64,000 nt of DNA from Theristus sp. LFF4_11 (taxonomy: Eukaryota > Nematoda > Chromadorea > Monhysterida > Xyalidae), in NCBI GenBank assembly GCA_030248135.1, contig JASANC010004087.1:1-64000 (forward strand), given 5' to 3'. Of the stretch, positions 15,327-30,100 are shown piece by piece. Every line of letters begins with the position of its first letter. Positions within the stretch are counted from its first letter, which is position 1. The position numbers and the translations under genes are program-made. The notes beneath the pieces are model-generated. The model saw only the letters and a list, made by a program, of their open reading frames with translations, did no database searches and was not told the origin of the DNA.

Positions 15327-16060
15327 TGCGTTCGGCCACTCCTTTTTTCTTGCCTATGTCTTTTGTCTTGGTCCACGTAAAAGTAAATAGCGGCGCCCGC
15401 AAGAGTATCTTTGGGTTTCCGAAAATGAGGTGGCGACTTGCTTAAAATAAATTTTGTAAATAAAACAAAATAAATTAAACCGACCGTCGACGCGTCGAGG
15501 AGTTTAGCATTCATCAACCTTCGCCAGAAGCCAATTGTCACAAGTTGGATCAATTAGTAGTATAGTATCATTGGGTCGATTCATATTTTTGGTGTTTTTT
15601 GATTCAAAAAAACGAGCGTCAAATTGGCAGGATCCGTAAATCATGATGTCACTGCTCAATTCAACGCCCATTCTTCAAATCATTGATTGAATGCCAACAC
15701 AAATTCAATTAAGTCACTTGCTATGAATCAATGAATGTCGTCGTTCACAAAGGGATCCTCACAAATTCAGGATTCGACGTGAATAAGCACGCTCGCCAAA
15801 ACCCGTCGTCGTCGTTTCATTTTTTTCGTTCAGATTCAACTCAAATGAATTCAAAATTGTTCATTCAACTCAACACCGATTCGCTGATAATCAAAATCAA
15901 AAAAATTGAACAAAAAACACAAAGCAAAAGCCCCTTTTCTTTTTCTTTCTTTTGATTAACATTTGTCTGCTTCCTTTGAAAAAATGTTACTCGACATTCT
16001 CCCACATTTGAAGGTTGTAGGGCAACCTTCAGAAAAGCAATTGTGTGTCAACTTTGATAG

Positions 16061-16250
16061 GTTTTAAACTAACTAACTTTTTTTAATCAACGTGCTATTC
16101 TGTTCATTTTTTCTCCCTTCCACGTACGATTGGAAATTAATTTGGCGTTCTTGAAACTCCTAATCTGCGACTGAACTAATTCCGCCGCGATGGAGAATAC
16201 AAGGACTGCCTTATTTATTCGGTCATACTGTACCTTACCGAAGTATTTAT
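16061..16250. repeat. fragment of the 60.9-kb mariner-like MITE (right end)
   Basis: Resembles the right two-thirds of the element at 60906-61179, with shared blocks GTGCTATTCTGTT, ACTCCTAATCTGCGACT and the end TTATTTATTCGGTCATAC. Apart from repeats, 12179-18105 shows only AT-rich sequence and short ORFs I cannot support. Confidence 0.6.
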
Positions 16251-18105
16251 CTACCATTCGTCTCTATTGTTAGTCACATTGAACGGTGTTAGTCGTAACT
16301 TTTATACTTTTCATATTTTGTAACAAAAACATCAATGAGAAAGTTTCTAATGATTTATGTTTTAACCAGAAATATTTGTATAGCGTATGCGTTGACGCGT
16401 TGTCATTTGTGCCAGCCAGAAATCGCTAGACCGGAAAATTATTATGTCTCCCTCGATCCCTTTTTATCAACGAGGTTTCACTTCTCCCTTGCGTGATGTT
16501 ACGTCATTTGCAACCTCAATATCGTTAGTGAAAAGTTTTTTTGCGACTGAGGATTGTTCGTGTTTTTTTTGATTACATGCCAGTAGAAGTGTCCCACAGA
16601 AGCATAGTGCAAACCGAATGAACCTCAGGGCTCAGCGAAAATATCATTAAGCGTTGGATTTTCAAGTTTTCTGTGGCTCAATTTTGTTCGTTCCTTCAGT
16701 GAATGCTTTCATCTGATTCGATTTCTATGTTGTTAAACAGTAATTTTATTTGTTGCATGCCATATGCAATAGCTTTACCCATTACTTTTGTTTCTTACAA
16801 TGTTTTCGTTCTCATATTGCTCAACCTTTGTTCCGCGTTCTCTTGAAAAACTAGAAAAACGGTTTTCAACCGACTTAAAGTTAGTCGCTTGCAATTGTGG
16901 TGCTTTTAGAATTCTCTGCAAAGACCTGGCATTGTGGCAGTCACAGGATTTTCGGATGCCAACCTGCTTTCCCACCAACCTTGAAGCTGTACAATAGAAA
17001 ATAATAGCTCAAACAAGCAGCAATTTCATGAAACACACATGTGGGATCTGCTGACTGCTACAACGCCTGCCACTGCCAAGTCAACGAAAACTGTTTCGTT
17101 TTGTTGGTCGGTTTGCTGGAAACAGTTTTATATCCAAAAGATTTTCCAAAACTTTATGTTCAAAATATTGTGTTGTTTTGAAAACTCAGTGCAATTCAAA
17201 AACGCGTTTCGAAAAGCAATGTTTTGGATTCGAAACAGTTTATCATGGAGTTCCACCCTTCTTTTCTTGTACCCAGCTCTCAGAGACGAAAACATGAGAA
17301 ATGTCAAAAAAGAAAAAAACGTGTGCACAATCGTGCGCGGTATGAACATTTTCTGCGTGTCATTTTTTGTTTTGTCCATCCGTCTGGCGCGCTGGCTGCT
17401 TCACAGAAGCATCGTGTGCCGTTTGTGTCCTGCATTCGTTTTCGACATCAGTCAATTTCAGGAGCAGTGTCAAAAGACTTTCCATTTGAGCGGCGTACCA
17501 CCAAGCGACTCAGCAGCCCCACCCCAGACAAAATAAAATTCATTTTGGCTCGCTGAAGGAAATGAAACTGGCGCGTTTGCAAAAGCGAATACGAATGCAT
17601 AATGTCATCAAACAGCAACAGCAAAAAAACGCTGCCAAAAACGCCATATTTTTCTGACATAAAAAGTGTGTCGGTTTTATTGAAAATTTCTGCGGCCTTT
17701 TGCACAGTTTCTGTTGCTGTTTGTGACGTTGATGTGTTTCTTGGGATCTGTTGTTTTTATGAATGGTCTCAGTTGAACACGAATTTTGCAGCTTTCAAAG
17801 ATTTTTTAGCATTCATCAATACAGCAAAGCAAACCGCGTTCGTTCTTCGGTTTAAAAAATTAAAAAAAATATATTGGAATATTTTGAAAACTTGTACGCT
17901 GGAGCCATGCCGAGGTTATGATCTGTTTCAATTCTTACTTTTTTTGCATTGTTCAAAGGTTACGGTGAAGAATAGCAAGCGCAGCTTCACATCATTAAAG
18001 GCGCATCGAATTCAGCGCCATCAGTTACACAGCCGTTTGCAAAGTGCACCAAGATCAACGGTTAGTTTTTGCCAATTTTGCAGAAAGCCGTCTGCTCCGT
18101 AAACG

Positions 18106-21100
18106 ATGCTCCGTGCGACCGGCCGACGTCACCAGCGGAACAAGTCTGACTCGTCGTTCAATGAAGTGGCGAAGTCGCCGAGGAAGTGGTCAACGCTGGT
18201 GCCACGCAGGGCCGTAAGGTGCCCGCAATTTCTAGCAAACGTTTTTTTCTTCAAAACTCAAAAAGTTCTATCTTGTTTTTATATTTTTCAGGTCCAGCAA
18301 CGCGTCCGGAGCATCCGATGAGCCGTTCATTGGCATATTAGAAAAAACCGGTGGGCCTGATCGGCTTTTTATGTTCAAATTTATTGTTCAGCTGGTTCTT
18401 CTTTGCTTATTCGTGCGCTGGGGACTTGATGGCGACGCTCGCCTAGTGTGTTTCACTAAAGTTTATCCGAAAAGTTTAGTGGTGTCAGTGTGGTCTCATG
18501 TGTTTCCGTAATTTTGACTGGTGTGTGCGAGAAAGTCCAGAATTTAAAAAAGACGAACTTGAATTAAGCCACCTCTATTGCAAAACAAGTGTGCACACGT
18601 TCACTCGCATGTTTTCCTCATGGCCAATTGATTCGTTACAACCATGCCAAACAAGGCGGCTCTGCTTTGAACCTGAGTCCCAGGTGGTCCCAAAATGGAT
18701 TTTTGATAATAAAGTGTGTCCAGTCGGGCAGGCACACTCAACTGCCAGTCAGTCCACACCAACAAACCAGTCAGTGACTGCAACTGACATACAGCACCAT
18801 GACACAAAGCCAAGTTTGCGTCGAGTCTAACGGTTCAGCGCGCAAAAAAGATAACCAAAAACGCGTCTATTACGAAACAGTTGCGGAGAACTCGCGCAAA
18901 ACACGGCCACCAAAAACAAGCACCTCATTCTCAACCATGCAGAAAACTATTTTGCCAGGTCAAGGCGACCACAAAAAGGCGCAGTTTTATTTTATGTTGG
19001 TTCCATCGAAACTAAGGCCAATGACAGGCGCACACACGCATTGGATCGATTCCATGCAGCCCATGTATTGCTTTCAAGTGCGCACTGCATTCTGCTTCCT
19101 TTTCTGGTCACAACTTAATACATTGCCTCGCTGTTCGTTATATGGGCCACGATAGAACCGAAACTTCCAAGTAGTACAAATGCTTCTTTCAACCTCTTGT
19201 GTGGAATTTTCGTAAAAAGATCAAATTTGAGTTGTGACGCGGCGGGCGGAAGTGAAATTTTTGCTGAAACGGTAAATTACCTAGCCTTGTGAACTGGTAG
19301 TTTCTGCTGTCTGGGTCTTTTTAGATTATATACGATACGAAAAAGATCATAGTGATTGGTTAGTCCGGCGTAAACTACTCGGCTAACCTTGCTTTAAGTT
19401 CCTCTGGGAAATCTCCGTGCTAAAAACCAGACTAATGTTTTCCGATCGACGGTTTCTTAAAAATTAAAGAGTCATGTCACTTGAAACACTGTAGTTTCAA
19501 AAAGTATAATCCGAGCATCGGTTTTTTCACGTTATTTTCATCCGCATCTTTTGCATTGACTTTTTATGCTTCTGTTTTGTTCCTAGAAACTGCAGCAAAC
19601 GTATGGATTTGGCAAACTGTTATGCATACACACTCGAGTTTCTCTGCAAAGCAAGCCAATCACCACGCAACATTGAATGGCAGTTTCTACTTTTTGACGG
19701 CACTGTTCGCAGAGTTTTTGATTGAATATAAAACAGAGCGTCGTATATAATTCAATTCATCCGTTTTCTCTGTCGTTTCATTTGCCGATGAAGTCTGGAC
19801 CGTCTGAAAATAAGAGGCGTGGGAGAGTATTTGGTTTAACCAACGCAACGCCAACCCCGCAGTGGCAGTCAGAGCAACCAAGCAACACGATTGCTTTACA
19901 TAACATTGTTGGTTATCAGCTTACATTGTTGTAGCTTAGACAATAAAGTCAGCTGTTCCGTTGGAAAAGTTTGATGTTCATACATTGTATGCTTAACTTC
20001 AGGTTCTGAATTTGATTCTGCGAAAGCTGAAAAAGGTTCTTTCTATCATCGGTTGCCACGTCACACATATTTTGTTTCTGAATTAAGTGAAAGTAAACAT
20101 AAATTGCCAGGTAAAAGGTGTTTAGGGTTGGAGCTATATCTTTCAAAGCTGAAAGCGTTTTTTAAAACTTTTAAGAAAGTCAGAATAAGTTCTTTTTGCT
20201 CACGTGGATAGTGAGGAACATCAAATAAAGAATGGAACAAAGGCGACGTTTTACCACTTTTTGTTGAAAACTATTGTTTGTGTTATACCCCTCAATTATT
20301 CAGGGCCCGCAGCTAAGTCCATTTGCGTATAGTTTATGGCAGACTTTCGGCAGACATGCTGAAATACACTGCAGCGTTTGGTTTAGCGTCCAACCGAAAA
20401 ACTGGCGCTGAATTGAATTATATTTCTAGCGAAGCAACATTTTTAGAAGCTCCAAATTGGTACAGACCGCAAGGAGCACAATGCTGCAGAATTCTATTAT
20501 TTCCAACGAGACGACTCACTCATAGCCGCAATGGGGATCTAGACGAGTCTGTTATTTCTGAGTTCTTAGCAAGATGCAAGCAATTTTTTTGTGGAATGTT
20601 GAAACTTTCTGGCTTGTTCGCTTGCGTAAGAAGCAGCAGTACTGAACCGGCTGGTTTGCAACTTGGCTGGCATTCACCTGCGCCCTGCGATTTCTCAGCT
20701 AGCTAAAAATACATCCGGTTAATCTGCAGGCATTGATTAACGAATATTGTTATCAATCATAAATTACATACATCAGAGTCCAGGAAATGACGCGTGCGTG
20801 CGTGCACACACACACACACACAACACACATATGCACATGTGCGCGAGCGTTCATGTTTGTTGTCAAGCACCAATTTTTGTGCAAGAATGCTGAATTAATC
20901 GCATTTGGGCTTTTGCTGTTACATGTTATTCTAACATTGGTATCATTGCCATTTGTCACTCTTGGTAATCGCAACATTTGTTCAGTCATGCAATCAGCGG
21001 AGCGGAATTGCTGTCAATTCAATTTGCATTATTGATACAGTGTCTGTTTTCATGGAAGACTTTCTTGAGTTTTGCAAAGAAGTTTGCATTTGTTTTCTTG

Positions 21101-24100
21101 CGAAGCATTTCCGGCGACCGAACCTAAAATAACAGAGATGTTCATTGGTTCATCTGGTTCATCTCCATTTCATTGATTTTGTTTTATGCCACACTGGAAA
21201 ACATTTGTTTGATTTACCGGTATTTAGTTCCACTGTGCTGCCGTATTATTGAAACAGTAGAAGTTGGACGAACGAAACGGAAATGAAACCAGTTTTTTCT
21301 GTCCACCCGACATACAGAAATTTTTCCACAACATGTATGAACAGAATGTGGTCGCGATAAATGTAGTTTTTTAGTTTTTAAAACTATGTGTTTTGAAATT
21401 GTGTGTCACAGACCGGTGTCATCTGTTTTCATGTGTGTGGTGCATGTTAGTCATCAATGATAAGAAACTGTATTTTTTTCAGTTACCAACTATAGAACAA
21501 AGCCCAAACAGGCACGATGCCTTGATTTATCAAGTTGCACGAAAATTTCGCTAAATTTGTGAGTCTGATTCTGGATTCCTCGAGTTTGCAATAACTCTTT
21601 TGTCTCTGATAATTTGCTGACCTCAAGTGTTACTGCGAATGGCTTCCCCGATGATTCGACGCAATAAAAGTGCAGACACGGTGATGCAGAACGCAGTGCT
21701 GCTGGGCGCCATGGCCGTGCCGCAAATTATGCTCGTGAAACCTGCTGGTGAGTGGCTGCGAGTGGAATTGTGAACAATCATTTATTTTGCCGTTTTTTAG
21801 TTTTAAGCTAAAATTGAATGAAACTCGCTTCGATTGTAGATCGTGGGTTGGGTGCGTGGGTCAATCATTATGATTAAAAAAAGTTCGAGTTTCCGTTCCA
21901 GTCCCTTCGCAGCCCATTTGGTTGAAGAAACAACAGCAGTATCTTTTTATGGCGCACGTTATGGTCTACTGGCTGGATCCATCAAGCAAATGAAAAGTTC
22001 TTCTGTCATGCATTTCTAATTTTTCTTTATGTCTGGGACAAAAATAGTTCATCACTTTATTTTTGCTGAAACAAAAATATTTTACAACCTCCTATCTTAT
22101 TTATTAAAGAAGTTGAGCTTTGCGGAATAGCGCGTTGCTGTTTTTGTTGTCCACACTACACACTTTTGCCTGGACAGTTTCAAATGGAACGAAAAATTGG
22201 TGTACAAGCCAGTAGGAAGATTTCCTAGGCTCACGCTTTTCCTGCTTCCCAAGAGAATAATAAGCGAAACAAAACTATGCTGAAAATTAGCTGCCGTGCA
22301 ATTTTATGTTGTAAAGCTGGATTTTGGATGAAACACGCGCAGAACAGGAAGCTTGTCATGCAAGATTACATTGTATCGCTTTTTTCCTTTGTTGTTCTCT
22401 GTTATTCAGCTCAACGCCAAAAATAGCACCAAAAAGGGATAGATCGATACAAAGCCACATTATATTGACAACAATGCAGCCACCAAAACGGCGCTGGCAG
22501 CCCAGATTGTACTGAAAATATTTGCGAATATTAGAAAAACGGATATGGAAAAAGCTCTCGAACGCTGTGTTCCCAAAAGCCACAAGGTTTTTACTCGAAG
22601 CGAACAATCCCAACAGTTTGCCGGTCATTTTTGACGTTCTAGCTTTTCAAAGTACCCAAAAAACCAATGACAAATTGTTCACTCAAATTCAGACACAATG
22701 TTCATGTATTATGTAGTCCCTGCCCCCAACGTTTTGACTGCATTTTATAAAATGTAGGCGCTCAAGCAACGTTGTCTGTCTGGACGTGTGGTGGTCTGGC
22801 CTTATAAATCGTCTGGTGGTTCGAAATAATGTTCTTCTTATATGCATTATTTTCACTGCATGTTTATTTGTCACGGCTTTCACGAGGTTTATGTGTATAA
22901 TTTGAAGGCCCCGCAAAATAAAATCATCCAAAACGCAGGATGCACGCATTGGACAAGACAAAAGTCAATGATTGCATTGCTCGCTTCGGCATTTTACAAT
23001 CGTTGTGTTTTATTTTAGTAAATTTGTTTTATTGTGGATTTATTCAAACGTGTCCGGACTAGACTGACGTCATTTGCTTTAAAAACGCCCGTTTGTCAAA
23101 GTACAGGCACTAAAATGTCAGTTTGGTGTGACTGATTCGACATTCACCATTTGTTTACGGGAAGAAATCGGCTAAACGGAAAGTCTGGTTTGCAATGAAC
23201 GGCAAGCGCATGTTTGGCGGCACATGACGTCATTTCAGTGGAACACGTTTAAAAAAATAGGTCATAGTAATTTTAGTACCACAATACCAGAATGCTTGGA
23301 AACTTTGATCTGGATAGACTTCAGAAATTAAGCCTGCCTAAAAATGGTGATTCGTTTGTTTTACAATTGCAAAAAACGAATTTTGTTCCACGAATTTATT
23401 CTTGCTTCACGACGCGCTGATCACTGAGATTTGCATGCATTTCTTAATCTTTTTGTCGCCACACTGGCATTTGTAAAACAGACACTTTCTGTATTTTGTG
23501 TTGCATGTGCGAAGCTTTGAGTTGAAAAACGACGCTGATGCTGCAGATTCATAGATAACTGCGATGCTGTGAGGCTTCAAATGATGAATGGTTACTGAGT
23601 AATAAGATTTCGCATACAAAACTCATCACCGTTAGAGCGTGAGTGAAACAGGAAATTGGACACACGTGGAATCCAGGCAAATTCATTTCGTTTATTGAGC
23701 GCCATTCACCAAAACGGCACTTGAGAACAATGCTGAAAAGTCGCTCGTTCACGTCGCGTCGCATGCTCGAGCTGGAAAACCAGGATTTCAGTTTGAAAAA
23801 TACTACCAACGAAAAGCGACGCAACGGAAATTGGACGTTGCTGGTGAAAAGTGACAGCAGCAGAAAAGACAACGCAGATGACACGAATGTTGGCGGCGGT
23901 GGACGATTGCGCAACAACGCAGCCCCGCCACTGCGCACTCGACTGTCCGGCATTGTGCTGCAGCGGCTGCAGTCGTTCACTGGTTGGTCATTATCAGCTG
24001 CAAAATCATGCAAAAAATCGAACTTGGTAAAAGAAAGGTTTCATTCCTTTCTTTACTCATTTGTATTTTTAAAGTGCTTTTTGTGGTTTTCATAAAATGT

Positions 24101-27100
24101 TTTCGCACAGTGCTTTTATCTTCAGATGGCTGGTTTGTTGGTTTCAATTGTGAGAATTATCAAAGAAAGCATGTGTGGTTGCAGCAGCTTTTTTATTGCG
24201 TGCAAAAAACACGGTCCCTTGATCTGTGGGGGCGTGGGCCACAAACTCAAGCACACAAACGGACGAAGCAATGCATCACTTGCAAGCTGAGCCGTATAAA
24301 TAAACGTGGCACGGCAACACGCTTGCTTTTCGCCTGAACTTGAGCTTCAAAGCCACTGATGCCCATCGCAAATGCTAAAATTAAACTTCACAGAGACGCT
24401 GGAGGGTGTTTAGTGATGTGGTTGGCAGCGCAAAGCTCACAACAGGATGCATTTGCTTGACGGTTTTGAAACCTGCGTTAGCGCCAGCGGTAAAAACATC
24501 AATTTGCAACCATTTATAATGACATCTGCAAATAGTGGAAGCCGCAAATTATACGTTTGGAATCCGTGTTCACAAGATGTCGATGATTGCTAGCCACGAG
24601 ACAAAATGAAGATGAATGATAGGAATAAAAAGACGTGAGCCATGTTCCATCATCGATCTTGTGGTAACCGGATTTGTCTGCCCGATACGTCGCTTGAATA
24701 AACAAGCTATTATCTTTTCGTACGAAGGAGGCGGAGTAATGAGAAATTTTGTTTAGTGAGAAAAGATTCTGACTGGTTTTTTCTCAATTGCTTGCACAAA
24801 TCTGTCGTCAGAATACGTTAAGTTTTGCTGATTTAAAATTGCCGCGCAGCCATGAAACATTTTCTCTATCTGTGCGTGCAAACGCTTATTGGGTCACGTT
24901 TAATAAGAACAATAATATGTACTTTTGCATGTAGCAGATACAGTATTCTGCATAAAACATGTGAAAGTTCTCCCTTCTTAGTAATTTTTGGCATGCGGTC
25001 GATCCGGTACCGGTCGATCCGGTACGGTCAATCCGGTACCGGTCGATCCGGTACCTGGCAATTTTCTAGGGCGGTCGATCCGGTACCGGTCGATCCGGTA
25101 CCGGTCGATCCGGTACCTGGCAATTTTCAACTGTTTTAGCATTCAATTCAATTTGTTTCTGATTTGTTTTCCATTTTTCTTCGTTTCTCTCATTTTATCT
25201 GATGTCTGAAACATTTTACCGCAGGTTTTTTCGCGGGAATATGAAAATAAAAACAACAGACATTTTTCTTCAACTCCAAAAGAGAACCGAATCAGTCTTC
25301 ATATTTTTATTTTGTTCTCCTTTTCTTGCTGAGCTGATAATTTTGCAAATTTTCACCGTCTTGGAGCTTTATTCTTCTGGAAAATAGTTCAGAAAATAAA
25401 AAAAACATATGGTACACTTGTTTTGCTTTTTTCAGAATCAGATTACGATTACCAAAACCAACCAAGTGTCGCAAGTCGTCGTCGTCTCATATCGTATCAT
25501 CAACAATCGTATCAACAATCAACAAAGAAAAATCGAAAACATAACGAGAACGCTAAAAACCCGTAAAACAGCTGAAAATTTCAATTGGTACCGGATCGAC
25601 CGAGTACCGGATCGACCTGGTACCGGATCGACCGCCCTAGAAAATTGCCAGGTACCGGATCGACCGGTACCGGATCGACCGTACCGGATCGACCGGTACC
25701 GGATCGACCTACAGCCAATTTTTTATTTTGTGTTCTTTCATCATCACAATAAAATTTATGTTTTATCTCCAGAATCCATGTTTGACGTCCAGTCGGTGCG
25801 GTGCACACACGTATTTTGCTTTTTTATGTCGATGCCCTTATGTACCCCGTGTGTTTCAGCGGTTTTGTTTTCTAGTCAAATGAAAAAGAAGTACGGCTAA
25901 AATGAATGCTGTGAATATCTGGCTCTCATTTACGCAGTAAATTTTCTATTCTTTTCGCGTTTCCTGCATTGAGTTGCAATGCAAAGCTGCCGTAATTTAC
26001 AACCCCAAGTTTCTAAAACTGCGCAAAAGGCTGTTTTACTCTTGGCGAAAGACTCAACAAAACGCTACAAATCTAAAACTAGATGACAACAAAAGTGTTG
26101 TTTTCTGCGTCTGGAAAATTCTGAGTGGGTTTTCTAATCAAATTTGTGGCTTCGTTCTGCGCACATTTTTTAGTTGTGTTTTTAAGATGGAACTCTAAAT
26201 TGTATCTTGCTGGACACAAAATGAACCGCTGGTTACTGATTGATTTTTTTGCGTTGTTGTATCAAAATATTAGGTTGCTCGCTTGCTGCAGCTGCCTGGG
26301 TTACTTTTAAATTACTTTTAGAATCTGCTTTCTTCAGTTCAGATCAAATACATTTCACATGTATGTGTGTACATGTGCTGTATCAATCGCTCTGCGCGTT
26401 CAGTGCGTTCGCAAATCACATTTCCGTTCGTTCTATCTGCATTCACTGTGAAACCGCTGCTCAGTTGTTTATATGTTTTCACACTGTGGTGATCACAATT
26501 GTGGTTTTCATTTCAACTAAAGTTTCGGAAATATTCCATATCTGACAAATGAAGCACACTATCGATCCCATCGCATTTCACCAGTTTATCACCATTAATT
26601 TAACGCTTGCGCAGTTCTGCACTTCGTTTATGAACACAGCGTGTTTTCATACGTGCCGTGCCGCAATGTTCATGCAAAACGTTGATAAAAATATAAAGCA
26701 TCAGGTGCAGTAAACAACACACGCACGCTTCGGTGCTCATTGTATCCCGATCGCAATGTGGAAAGTTTCAATTTCAACAACACATCAACTCCAAAGGGCA
26801 GAAGGTTTTTGCGAACAACAAAAACGGACACAATAGAAAACCGCCAACACGGCGGTGAATCCTTGCTATTTTGTTTCTGGCTCCGATCGAAATTTTCTGT
26901 AGCTCGCAAAAAATGGTAAAGGAAGAAAAAGAAATTGCAACAACAATGCGACGTCGTGCGTACACGGCGTCCGTCGCAGGCCACCACAGCCCATGCCACC
27001 GTGCACTCAGACGGCACAAAGGTGATTTGGTCTCTCTTCTTGGTGGTAAAAATGCATAGTGTCCAGCCAATAAAATGGTGCAGTGTTCCGGATAAGCAAA

Positions 27101-30100
27101 AACCCAGTGGATCCAATCAACGGCTGACTTTTGAGCTGCGAAATTAACATGAAGGGAAAGGACACCGAAGGAAATGATCGAGTTGGATAGCGCTAGCTTT
27201 GTCTGTTTTCCCTTGAAGTCGAAAAAAATGTCGTGGTGTCCCATAAATCCCAGACAGACAATCAGCACTTGATTGAGGACGATATTTTTGTGAGTAAACG
27301 ACAAAAAAACTAGCGTTTGTGCTCAAGGTGTCATTGTGGTGGTTCATGTTGTTTTGTGTTCGACCAACAAGCTTGACTGATTGAATGTGTAAGCTCAGTA
27401 ATGGCGACTGAGTTTGTTTTCGCGATGTTTCACGTTGCAACTGCTTGCTTGCTTGTTGCTGGTGCGCGACAAACGATGAATAACCTGCAAAAACAGTTTA
27501 TGAACTGGGACTTTGACGTGACTGACTTCACTTTTTTTGTCGTTTCAATATCAGCATTGCGTTTGCCTGTTAGTTTTCTGTGTTGTTGTAACAGAACTTG
27601 TGTGCAAAAGTTGTTCAACGTGTTCGGCTCGGCTGGTCTCGTCAGTCCGTGCTGTGTTTTGAATATTCAATGAATGAACGAAAAGGTTGATTGCGGATTA
27701 TTGTTGAAAACTTAATAAAACGGCCTGATTGTTTGCTGTGTGGTGTAAATAATGCTGGGTATTGGAGGTTTCGGTGAGTTGGCATTTTCTGAGCGCTTCT
27801 TTAACTTAAACTTCAGGAAACAAGGTTACTGGTGTTTTTGATATTTCATGCTGTATTTCCAATCTCCTATAAAACGTGCCGATGTCCATTTGCAGGCAGC
27901 AGTCCCGCGTCCAACAGCGACGGTGGCAGTCGCCATGGAGGGGGCGAAACGTCAAACCACGGTCGATCAACGTTCTACTGTGCCGATGGCACCGAAAACG
28001 AGGTGCGCTTCTTGTTTGCTGAGGCTTTTTGTTGATTGGTCATTCAGTGATAATGCTTGTGTGTATAGGTTCTCAAAATCTTGCGGTTACATGCCTTCAA
28101 TTCTTTTCGCGTCATATGATTCATGATACCGAGAGCACGCTCATAAAAAGTAACCTAACGTTCATGCAAATCCACTTGGTTTCGCTTGTATATATGCTTG
28201 CATGTAAAATTTTTTTCGTTTATTTGCAATGACTTATGTTGTGCGTTGAAATAGAGAATCTGAATTTGAATCTGATACTGAATTCAATTTCATTCATTCA
28301 GTTGTCATAATGACTGAAACATAGCAGTTTTCTTGATCATCCACAAATCACAACATGAACTGAGAATTTGTTTCGTGCGTTTCGTGGCACACGTTTCGCA
28401 GTGTTTCATTGTTGCAAGTTTCTGTTTTGCCAGGACGGCGGTCTCGCCGTGAACGCGGGCACGGGCGACGACGTGTCGGTGCCGTCGTCGAGCGGCCTGC
28501 TGGACGGCGCGGATCGATCGCACGAGGACGAACGATCAAAGTTGGAGCGCAAGATCGCAGACACGCGCGACCGCCTGCGTCACATCTCGTTGGCGCATGA
28601 AGGTGCACTCAGTGCTCATTGCTAGGTGGCCGCTTTGAAAACTCGGCTTTTCCTTGACACCATTGCATTTTGAAACTACAATAAGATTGCAGCAGTCTCA
28701 ACTGCCGACACTTTTGCCACTCACTTATAAATGGTAAGACTGTTAGTGGTTAGGTTGACCCCATCCTTTTCAAACCACCCCACTTGGCGATTAGTGAGCG
28801 TGACAGTGATTACATTGCTATTGAGGCTTCCTCAATGTCAACCGGTGTTTCCTTTCAGCCGACGTCGAAGATTACATTCGAATGACGGGCGGTGGTCTAC
28901 AGCAATCGGAGAACCCGCAGATGCTACGCATTCGTCAGCTGTTTGAGAAGAAGAACAAGAAACACACCCAGGAGTCGGAACAACTTCAGGTGGGGAGGGG
29001 GTGGCAAAGAATGTTTTTGCTTTGGTGAAAAAATGTTTGCTGTGCTGGAGAGTTGTTTGTTGATTGATTATTTTGTTCAATTACCGTTCAGCGCAAACTG
29101 GAGCAACTGCTGTTGCGACAGTCTGAGATTGAATCGACTGGCAGCGCGGGTGGTGGCGACAGCTCAGCAAGGGGCACCAACAACACAAATGTGCTGTCCA
29201 ATGTCGGCCAGGGCGTCAGGGCCATGGGCGCCAACCTGAAGGGCACCATAACTGACTATACCGGGTACGTGCGTGCAGTGGCATCAGAAACAAATTTGTG
29301 ACTTTGAAAACAACATTTACGAAATTTGTGAAAACTTAAACTTCTTAAAGTGCAGAGATATCTAGATATTTTGTTAGCACTTTAAAATTCCTGCTTTTCA
29401 CATTGTCAGCACTGTGATATCGATGCCGCGCGACATTGCGACCCGGCTGAAAAGCAAATTTGGCTCCGCGGACAACATTCATGCAGCAGCGGAAAGTGAG
29501 AGAACGAAGTTGTTTGCTCGTTTGCACTTTGTTTGTTGTGTGAGTTTGCCACCAACCACCACCTGTATTATGGCTGATTAAAAATCGAATTGCCAGTTTT
29601 CTAGCAGCGATTGCTTTTGTTGTTGCGTCGACATGTAATTTGGGTTTGTTGTTATGTTGCAGAAGATGGCGTGAGCGCTTTGCTACTGGGGCAACGATGC
29701 GTGCCAAAGGCGGCGCACAGCAATCAGCAGTTCTTTGAGCTGAATCACGCTGATAGGTTGGCCTGCTTGCTTGCTCAGTTCAGATTGATTCCACACTCGA
29801 ACTCTAAATTATAGGGAATCAGCTGATTGCTTGGTGATCACGTGATGGATGCTTTCGGTGCAAACAAAACAAAAACCTACAGCAATTTTTGCATAGAAAG
29901 CATGCATCACGTGATCACCAACGACTACGCTGAATCCCTATAATTTAGAGTTTGACTGTACATTTTCATTTTTTTCCATCTAATGGCCATGAAATCGACA
30001 AAGAAGCGTTCTAACACTACACCCGTATTCATTGTTGTTTGATTGTTTACATTGTTATCAGCAGGAAAAGACAGTCAAAACAAACAGTTCCTTGCCAGAA

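Noticed and set aside
24991..25139. Regular short repeats resembling a CRISPR array
   Set aside because: There are no unique spacers; the units are head-to-tail tandem copies mirrored in an inverted arm, in a eukaryotic intron.
26774..27304. A 176-codon minus-strand reading frame in the large TMCC intron
   Set aside because: It has low-complexity hydrophobic content, no recognisable domain and no supporting splice structure. Part of it is antisense to a better supported plus-strand first exon candidate.
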